Positions 56,857-64,000 of a DNA stretch of 64,000 nucleotides are shown piece by piece. This stretch comes from Phymatolithon calcareum (lineage: Eukaryota > Rhodophyta > Florideophyceae > Hapalidiales). Below the pieces are notes generated by a model that made no database searches, was not told the origin of the DNA, and saw only the letters and a program-made list of their open reading frames with translations. The first letter of the stretch is position 1. Every line of letters begins with the position of its first letter. Made by a program: the position numbers and the translations under genes. The stretch is taken from assembly GCA_977006965.1 (NCBI GenBank), contig OZ345360.1, positions 1,178,001 to 1,242,000 on the forward strand. The letters run 5' to 3'.

Positions 56857-58677
56857 ATGTTGGTTGACACGACTAAGGCAGGAGCGAAACGTAAAACGTT
56901 CTCCACGGATGGTTTACCACAAGCCCCTGTTCGCATCATACTTCCTAGCGAGTATGCTCGACTTGACATGGCAACAGGTCCCGTTTTTAAGTGTATGTGC
57001 GCTACTAGTCTTCGCCATTTGGAACAGACACCCGACCCGAGCTCTGTGACGCATTCCACATACTCCACTCCTGTAATATCTTCTATAGAGTGCATCGACT
57101 TGTGGCCGGTCGTAGCATCTCGAGAATGGTTTTATGTGCTCCCACAAAGCTCTGATGTGGACAGTTTATCGGCACTTAATAATTCATCGTACTCGGAACG
57201 CGGAGATGTTCTCAGGGTCAGTATGTTTGGCTCATCCGTTTGTAACAGGACAATAAGTATTGCTTTTCCTTCACCAAACTCCACGCAAAGTCAAGCAACT
57301 TTAATGGGGACTATCGTTCATATCTGGGCTGTTCATCACAAAAAAAGAGCCAATTCGAATTCATTCGTGAATGTTGGGCTGGACGATCTTCATGTCCTAG
57401 ACCAAGAACTCGTCAGAGCGCTGAGCTACGTCGATTACACGTCTCCTACAGATGCAGTTAGTGTCAACATCCCAGATCTTCCAGTCCTAGAACGGGACTG
57501 TGCTGACTCAGACGACGCTTTGCACCAGAGAAGAGATGTTGACTCATCTGCTATGAAGCAAGCAATTAGGGCCCGAAGATCTGCGTTAAAAGAGCTCAAG
57601 TGCCAAACGGACGCAGCATGGAATGGATGGACTAAGCCCTTATTGAAACCTGGGGATATTGTCACAATGCTGCGCCCGTGCGAACCAGAGGATTTTTCTG
57701 ATTCATCATCCGCACCTCCGTGCTACACAGCAGACAATAACTCGCGCATGTGTATCGTCAACCGCTTTTGGACAGAGAATGACGAGAGGAGCAGACACAC
57801 CTTCTGGATTCCTGCTGGAAATAGCCAATCTCGTCATATTCCTGAGCTGTCTAGCTTAGAGCATCTCTGCGGCAGAATGAACCAAGATGGAGAGCAAAAA
57901 TTTCGAGATGTACGGTCGGTTACTATTGCGGCTAGGCATTCAGGAGCGCGTGGCCCCGATCGTTACACAGCAATGAGCAGCGTGGGTACGCTTGACAACG
58001 GAGAGAAATATTTCATCTACAGATTTCTTCTGTACTGGGATGGGTTCGAAATGGCTAAAGGGAAATCTGCATCAGGCGATGGTATCTACCTCGCCTGCTT
58101 AAATTTACCTGTTCAGGCCCGCACTTCCTCGAGTGCTGTGAGAATCGTCAGCCTCACACCGCCGGGTGTTAGGACTGATGCTGTGTTCGAAAAAGTGAGC
58201 GCAGATATCGTTCACGGCATGACTGAAGGATTTCCAGACTACGAGGCAAATGGTGACAAACGCAGAATTTTTCTTGACCTGATCGGTTTCCTTGGGGATA
58301 CTCCTGCCATCAACGCTACATTGGATGTTCTGGGCCATAACGCGGCCACTTGTTGCCATCTATGTAGGTTCTCCAGATGGTCCACAACAATTGTGGGAAG
58401 CAGATACAGCACACCACAGTGCCATTCCTTTGTCACAAGCATGGGAAGAGGGTTCTACCAGCATAGAGCCGTTCAAGACTGCAGACCAAGTACAGAGACT
58501 TGTCGTCCTCTCGGCATGAAACCACTTCTTAACTGTCCTTCTCTTCCGCTGCCCGCGCTTCAACAAGCCATGATGGACGCTAGATGTAGAATTCGGACCA
58601 CCCAGGGCGGAAAACCTATCTTATCTGGATATCTTGACCCTTACAAGGCATGTCTAGTGGCACCGGACCACCTCTTC
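56857..58677 (+). pseudogene. CACTA-like transposase, copy 2, cut by Copia F
   Basis: Open frame of 607 codons from ATG 56857 to the LTR of Copia F, which removes the C-terminus. The central and C-terminal parts match copy 1. Landmarks: KPLLKPGDIVTMLRP, VNRFWTENDERSRHTFW, RGPDRYTAMSS, EKYFIYRFLLYWDGFE, IYLACLNLPVQAR, VSLTPPGV, FLDLIGFLGDTPA, DVLGHNAATCCHLCRF, and LDPYKACLVAPDHLFC at the break. NLP...R, a DxPA box, a CHLC pair and a late D-xx-HL are the order seen in Tnp2/transposase_21 proteins (NLPP, DFPA, CPxC, DxxHN). Assignment to CACTA is therefore plausible. The missing end should lie beyond the 3' LTR of F, outside the window. Confidence 0.55.
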
Positions 58678-59123
58678 TGTTGGAAGTGTGATTTGTTTGA
58701 GCTCTAGTCGCAAACACACTTCAATATCAAGGTATGATCTCGGTACACGTGTACACGTGTCAAGTCGAAAGTCAAAGTGTCTCAGAACTTTGAATCAAGA
58801 AGATTGGCAGTGACACGTGTCAGAGTATGATAAGAGTATGATAATCATACCCCCCCTCACTCAGTAGATGATTCTTCATTTTTTCATGTTACACGTGTCA
58901 TATGATATTATGACAAATTTGTTTAGGGTTAGAGTGCTTCCGTCGTCAACTAGGGTTTTTTGATCAAGTTGATTAAGTTCTGAGGTCTATATAATCCTGA
59001 CTTGAGGTCCGCCAAGTAAATAAACCAAGGAACTCATTCTCACCTATCTCAGCTTCTACTCAACCATTTTCCTTCAACCAAACTTTTTCTTTCTCCTCAT
59101 CAATAGCCGAACCTTCTCCAACA
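58678..59123 (+). repeat. 5' LTR of Copia F
   Basis: 446 bp, TGTTGG...CCAACA, with a TATATAA box at 58988-58994 and AATAAA at 59019-59024. About five differences from the visible part of the 3' LTR. Confidence 0.93.
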
Positions 59124-59137
59124 GGTTATGGGCCCAG
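59124..59137 (+). other. Primer-binding site of Copia F
   Basis: GGTTATGGGCCCAG immediately after the LTR, identical to A, D and E. Confidence 0.75.
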
Positions 59138-59444
59138 TCAACGCACCTCAACCACCGCGTTTCATCATCATCGTCATCATCTCCGGGGTTCTCCTTCGCC
59201 CCCGATCTGTCTCTGTCTGATCTTCCTGCTTGCGCATCCTGGTCAAGAATCGTTGATTCTTGCTCAGTCCGCTTCAGGAGTTCACTAAGCGTCTTGCAGT
59301 GCGCGTTGCCGGCTGCAGGCTCAGGTGTACCAAAACGCCACAAGAGGTATACGGCCATCGAGCCATCCCCCGATCAAGGTCCGGGTCACATTGACTCGAA
59401 GGAATTTCTTATACGGGACAGATTGCCTTGATAGTTAACTTCCG

Positions 59445-62400
59445 TTGACTCGCAGTGGACTCCCCGAACGGATTCTCGACAAGAATAGAAGACCCACACT
59501 CCCTAAAATTGACAACTCGCAAGGAACGCTGAAGGTCGAGAAACTCAATGAGACCAATTTCCATGCTTGGAAACAGAAAATTCAGCTTGTACTATCATTC
59601 CGCGAACTTGATGAACACATTGAGGACGATCCACCAGCACGGGACTCGGACGATTTCACTCTCTGGCGTCGAAGTGACAACAAGGCAAAGGCCATTATCG
59701 GACTTTCTCTCTTGGATGAACATCTCGAGCATGTGCAAGATGTGAATACGGCCAAGGAAATGTGGCAGTCGATTCTCAATATCTTCGACCGACATACACT
59801 ACTGAACAAACTGGCCGCTCGCCGCAAGTTCTATACAGCCACAATGCTCGAGGACGAGAAAATACTTTCTTATACGAACCGTATTCGCCAGCTCGCATCC
59901 ACCCTCAAGTCAATGGGTGTTGATATCGACGACAAAGAAATGGCGATGGCTGTGCTTAACGGACTTCCGGAACGGTACGATAGCTTAATCAGTGCACTCG
60001 ATGCTCTTGGGAACGAGGATGAGTCATTCTCGCTCGAGTTTGTGAAGAGCAGACTTTTGCAAGAGGATCAGCGTATGTCGATGAGAGTCGAAGCATCAAC
60101 CGTGAAAGCTGAGACTGCGGCACTGTTCACAGCCAGACGCGATGGAGAACGCATTCGTGATCACTGCGACCATTGTCATCGATCCGGTCATAAGAGCGTT
60201 AAGTGTTGGATCAAATTCCCTCACCTTGCTCCGGAAGGATACAAACGTCGGAATGAAAAGCAAACAAAACCATCTGCATTTGTGACTGATGAGTCGGAAC
60301 CTGTTCGTGTCATGTCTGATTCCGACTTTGTATGCTTGATGGCCAAGGTGCGCAATTCCGACATTTCCGAGAAGTCCAAGTCCTGGATCATTGACTCTGG
60401 AAGCACATCCCACATGACGTTTGACCGCTCACTCTTCTGCACGTACACCGAACTGTCGTCTACTGTTGAAATGGGAACGAAAGCTAAGGCCACAATCGCT
60501 GGAATGGGTGATGCCATTATTACGATCAATGTGAATGGGAAGCCGTCGAAATGCAAACTCAGGGATGTTATGCACATACCGGACTTTGGATACTCTTTAC
60601 TATCGGTATCCAAAATGGATGAGTATGGATGTGGGATTACGTTCAAGAACAGTCGTTGCAATGTTAAAGCTCATGATGACACGGTTGCTACAGGAACATT
60701 TCGCAAGAGTCTCTACTCACTCGATCTTGCAGATAGCAATAAAGTTACCGAAGTTTCTTGTCTTGCTAGCCTCCAGCTTTGGCATGAACGTCTCGCTCAT
60801 GTCCATCCCTCTGGTATCTCTGATATGGTACGTCATGGGGTGGTCAAAGGTGTGAACCTAGCTCCCAATCCAATCTCAGAACATCCATGCAAAGGGTGTC
60901 TTGCCGGCAAAGGTCATCGCGCTCCTATCCCAAAGTCTAGTAGTACTCGTTCTGAAACTGTCCTCAACCTCGTACATTCCGACGCCTTAGGTCCTATCGA
61001 CATTCCATCACTTGGAGGCTCTCGATACTTCATCACATTCATCGATGATCACTCCAAATGGACCACGGTATACACCATGCGACGGAAGTCGGAGAGCTTT
61101 GAGTGTTTTCGAAAGTTCCACAAGTATGCTGAAACCCATACTGGTAGAAAGCTTAAGCATTTGAACGTTCTGGACTTCTCGACTGCACCAAAGCTCAAGG
61201 CTATTAGGACCGATAACGGAGGTGAGTACCTTTCCAACGAGTTCAAGGCATATTTGGCACAGCACGGTATACATCAGCAACTCACAGTAGCATATACCCC
61301 ACAACAGAATGGGGTGGCTGAGCGCATCAACCGCACCCTTCTCAACTTGGTGCGCTCGATGCTTCATCACAGAGACATCGAGAAGAAATTCTGGGCTGAA
61401 GCACTTGCTACTGCTGTGTATGTGCGCAATCGAGTTACGTCACGAGGACTTCCTTCGAACACGACCCGCCATCACATATGGATGGGTGCCGCTCCAGACT
61501 TGGGACACTTACGTGTATTTGGCATAAAGTGTTGGTACGTGATTCCGAAAAAGAAGGTTAAGAAACTCGACTCTCGAACTCGTGAAGCCATTATGCTGGG
61601 ATATGCGACTTCGTCCAAAGGATATAGGCTGTGGGATCAAAGCTCCAAGAAGGTGATTGTGTCAAGGGATGTGATGTTTGACGAATCGGATTGCGGATTA
61701 GGTGAGGCTGAAACGGATGTATCCACTGACATTGCAGACGACGGAGTCGTCCAAGCATGTGAGGATACGGTTCAAGCTAAGGACACTTCGGAGGAAAACA
61801 ACAAGAACCTCGATGTGACTAACGAAGAAGGGCAGCAGGCGGACGATGCAGAACAACCAACAACACCACCGGCATCTGAAGTAACTACACCGATGATCGC
61901 CAAACCCATTCTGCGCAGGTCAGCTCGCGTCTCAAAACCACCCACTGACTTCTGGAGAGCTCCCCCGCACACTGCAATGCTTGCCTTCGAATCTGTCAAT
62001 CTCGCATCGGAATCCGGTTTGTCTTCTCATCAAATACCTCAGACCTTTAAGGAAGCGACTTCAAATCATAATGTCGACTTCTGGTCACCAGCGATTGAGA
62101 AAGAACATTCGTCACTGCTGCAAAACAATACTTGGAAACTGGTTCCGCGCAACTCCGACATGAACGTGCTACCGTGCAAGTATGTCTTCAAGGTCAAGGA
62201 TACAGGCCCAAAAGTTCGAATTGTGGCAAAAGGGTTCCGACAGGTGCATGGGATGGACTACGGTGAAACGTATGTCCCAGTCGTGAAATTCACCTCGATT
62301 CGTATCCTACTTGCAACGGTTGCTGTCCATGATCTGGAACTCCACCAAATGGATGTTGTGACAGCGTTCCTGCATGGTGACCTTGACGAAGACATCTACA

Positions 62401-63584
62401 TGGAAGTTCCGGCCGGATTTCGAGATCCCAAGCGTCCCAACCTCGTTTGCAAGCTCTTGAAGGCACTATACGGTCTGAAGCAAGCTCCGCGTCAATGGCA
62501 TGCCAAGATCGACAAGTTCCTCATCGACGAGCTCGGCTTCTCAAGCAGTCCCAACGATCCTTGTCTGTACGTCCGGCACAAGTCAAACAGCATCATGATC
62601 ATCGCCCTGTATGTGGATGACTTACTGATTGCTGGAAACGACACCTCTGCCATTTCGTGGATCAAGGGGGAGCTGAAAAAGCGGTTCGAGATGAAGGACC
62701 TTGATGAAGCAAGTGTATGCCTTGGGCTTGAGATTCGCCGGGACCGTACTCTTCGGATCCTTCATCTTTCGCAGTCTGTCTACGCTCAGTCGGTCTTGGA
62801 ACGCTTCGGCATGGAGAACTCGAAACCGGCACCTACCCCAATGGAGTTAAGCAACAAGAACACCGCAATCGAGGAAGTGGATATCACCGAGTCTCTTGGA
62901 GACGAAGTTCCGTATCGTCCAGCTATCGGAAGCCTGATGTACTTGATGGTCGGCACTCGTCCAGACATCTCGGACTCGGTCGGCAAGCTTTCTTCGTTTT
63001 GCGAGAAACCCTTAAAGCGTCACTGGATGGGTGTTAAGCGCGTTCTTCGGTACATTGCAGGTACTCGAGACTATGGGATTCTGTTCGGTGCAAGTGGGAG
63101 CTTAGTGCCAATCGGGTACACAGACGCGGATTGGGCATGTTGTCGTGAGACAAGGCGATCTACAAGTGGGTATGTGTTCCTTCTTGCAGGGGGAGCCATA
63201 AGCTGGCGTTCGAAGAAACAAACTATCGTCGCCACGTCAACATGTGAAGCGGAGTACATCGCTTCCTGTGCCGCCGCCAAGGAAGCTGTTTGGCTGTCAA
63301 GACTTATCGCAGATATCCAAGGTCTCCAGAAGCTCACTCTCATGACTTTGTATACCGACAGTCAGAGTGCAATCGCAACCGGGAGGAACGCTGCCATCAC
63401 TCAACGCAACAAGCATATTGACATCCAATATCACTACGTTCGTGATGTTGTTGCAACAGGAAAGATCTCGATTAAGTACTGCAATACTGAGTCCATGGTT
63501 GCTGATGCACTAACCAAGCCACTCGATCGAATCAAGACAGCCAAGTTCGCTCAAGAGATGGGCGTATGCAAGCAAATGGCGTAG
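59445..63584 (+). CDS. Gag-pol polyprotein of Copia F, start codon lost
   Basis: An uninterrupted frame of 1,379 codons. The ATG used by the other copies (before DNSQGTLKV) is ATT at 59508-59510; the frame is open upstream from a TTG at 59445, which is not a normal eukaryotic start. Counted from 59445: gag to about residue 240; zinc knuckle CDHCHRSGHKSVKC near 243; protease WIIDSGSTSHMT near 312; integrase HHCC finger, then DDE core with IRTDNGGEY near 588; RT with QMDVVTAFLHGDL and ALYVDDLLIAG near 1055; RNase H with GYTDADW near 1223, CEAEYIAS near 1266 and YTDSQSA. All catalytic motifs are present. Translation would need a non-AUG start or a downstream Met that drops part of gag. Confidence 0.9.
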   Translation: MTRSGLPERILDKNRRPTLPKIDNSQGTLKVEKLNETNFHAWKQKIQLVLSFRELDEHIEDDPPARDSDDFTLWRRSDNKAKAIIGLSLLDEHLEHVQDVNTAKEMWQSILNIFDRHTLLNKLAARRKFYTATMLEDEKILSYTNRIRQLASTLKSMGVDIDDKEMAMAVLNGLPERYDSLISALDALGNEDESFSLEFVKSRLLQEDQRMSMRVEASTVKAETAALFTARRDGERIRDHCDHCHRSGHKSVKCWIKFPHLAPEGYKRRNEKQTKPSAFVTDESEPVRVMSDSDFVCLMAKVRNSDISEKSKSWIIDSGSTSHMTFDRSLFCTYTELSSTVEMGTKAKATIAGMGDAIITINVNGKPSKCKLRDVMHIPDFGYSLLSVSKMDEYGCGITFKNSRCNVKAHDDTVATGTFRKSLYSLDLADSNKVTEVSCLASLQLWHERLAHVHPSGISDMVRHGVVKGVNLAPNPISEHPCKGCLAGKGHRAPIPKSSSTRSETVLNLVHSDALGPIDIPSLGGSRYFITFIDDHSKWTTVYTMRRKSESFECFRKFHKYAETHTGRKLKHLNVLDFSTAPKLKAIRTDNGGEYLSNEFKAYLAQHGIHQQLTVAYTPQQNGVAERINRTLLNLVRSMLHHRDIEKKFWAEALATAVYVRNRVTSRGLPSNTTRHHIWMGAAPDLGHLRVFGIKCWYVIPKKKVKKLDSRTREAIMLGYATSSKGYRLWDQSSKKVIVSRDVMFDESDCGLGEAETDVSTDIADDGVVQACEDTVQAKDTSEENNKNLDVTNEEGQQADDAEQPTTPPASEVTTPMIAKPILRRSARVSKPPTDFWRAPPHTAMLAFESVNLASESGLSSHQIPQTFKEATSNHNVDFWSPAIEKEHSSLLQNNTWKLVPRNSDMNVLPCKYVFKVKDTGPKVRIVAKGFRQVHGMDYGETYVPVVKFTSIRILLATVAVHDLELHQMDVVTAFLHGDLDEDIYMEVPAGFRDPKRPNLVCKLLKALYGLKQAPRQWHAKIDKFLIDELGFSSSPNDPCLYVRHKSNSIMIIALYVDDLLIAGNDTSAISWIKGELKKRFEMKDLDEASVCLGLEIRRDRTLRILHLSQSVYAQSVLERFGMENSKPAPTPMELSNKNTAIEEVDITESLGDEVPYRPAIGSLMYLMVGTRPDISDSVGKLSSFCEKPLKRHWMGVKRVLRYIAGTRDYGILFGASGSLVPIGYTDADWACCRETRRSTSGYVFLLAGGAISWRSKKQTIVATSTCEAEYIASCAAAKEAVWLSRLIADIQGLQKLTLMTLYTDSQSAIATGRNAAITQRNKHIDIQYHYVRDVVATGKISIKYCNTESMVADALTKPLDRIKTAKFAQEMGVCKQMA

Positions 63585-63605
63585 TGTTCCTCGATCAAGG
63601 GGGAG

Positions 63606-64000
63606 TGTTGGAAGTGTGATTGGTTTGAGCTCTAGTCGCAAACACACTTCAATATCAAGGTATGATCTCGGTACACATGTACACGTGTCAAGTCGAAAGT
63701 CAAAGTGTCTCAGAACTTTGAATCAAGAAGATTGACAGTGACACGTGTCAGAGTATGATAAGAGTATGATAATCATACCCCCCCTCACTCAGTAGATGAT
63801 TCTTCATTTTTTCATGTTACACGTGTCATATGATATTATGACAAATTTGTTTAGGGTTAGAGTGCTTCCGTCGTCAACTAGGGTTTTTTGATCAAGTTGA
63901 TTGAGTTCTGAGGTCTATATAATCCTGACTTGAGGTCCGCCAAGTCAATAAACCAAGGAACTCATTCTCACCTATCTCAGCTTCTACTCAACCATTTTCC
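63606..64000 (+). repeat. 3' LTR of Copia F, partial
   Basis: Begins after the polypurine tract and runs to the end of the window; about 50 bp are missing compared with the 5' LTR. Confidence 0.92.

Larger units (their letters stand above)
58678..64000 (+). mobile_element. Ty1/copia retrotransposon F, nearly intact (3' end outside window)
   Basis: 5' LTR, primer site, leader with a single repeat unit, one unbroken gag-pol frame, polypurine tract and most of the 3' LTR. Left flank TCTTC is the expected target duplication; its partner lies past 64000. The best-preserved copy here, though its usual start codon is lost. Confidence 0.93.

Overview
The window looks like nuclear DNA of a eukaryote, most likely an alga. 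A red alga is my best guess. Evidence: genes are mostly intronless and tightly packed with convergent or divergent neighbours; the one gene where introns can be resolved has two short GT-AG introns (89 and 98 nt); AATAAA signals follow two genes; a four-repeat MYB protein and a TMEM19/DUF92 protein are present; and a host gene island gives way abruptly to transposon-rich DNA. No bacterial-style operons, Shine-Dalgarno sites, CRISPR arrays or rRNA genes were seen. The organism assignment is inference.

Layout. (1) 0.3-7.2 kb is a gene island: a C2H2 zinc-finger protein with a metallothionein-like cysteine cluster, a TMEM19-family membrane protein, a 4R-MYB protein, a three-exon MTH1-like Nudix hydrolase, and a 536-residue protein of unknown function. 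(2) 7.2-19.7 kb is low in genes. It holds tandem duplications, a palindromic GAACnGTTC motif family, a hAT-like transposase relic, a decayed Crypton-like tyrosine recombinase, and a complete but dead pogo-like DNA transposon with recognisable terminal inverted repeats and TA target duplication. (3) 20-35.2 kb holds two decayed UPF1/SEN1-like SF1 helicase genes. The first carries frameshifts and ends at a 3.3 kb perfect satellite of a 10-bp unit. The second has a ruined Walker A motif and is split by a Copia element and by a tRNA-like SINE. (4) 28.2-64 kb is dominated by six related Ty1/copia elements, named A to F here, inserted into the helicase relic and into two copies of a CACTA-like transposase gene.

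The Copia elements share a primer-binding site, GGTTATGGGCCCAG, next to the 5' LTR. It is complementary to the anticodon arm of initiator tRNA-Met, as in Drosophila copia, where a cleaved half-tRNA primes reverse transcription. Each copy is damaged in its own way: nonsense codons, frameshifts, gag deletions, truncation, or loss of the start codon. Copies A and B share the same nonsense codon in reverse transcriptase. Copy C is a mosaic of two subfamilies with unlike LTRs and no target duplication. The LTRs fall into at least three types that keep the same ACACGTGT palindromes. Together this points to a recently active family shaped by recombination and by trans-mobilisation of defective copies.

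The five genes in the first 7.2 kb are the only ones I regard as likely functional host genes. No defence or biosynthetic cluster is visible.
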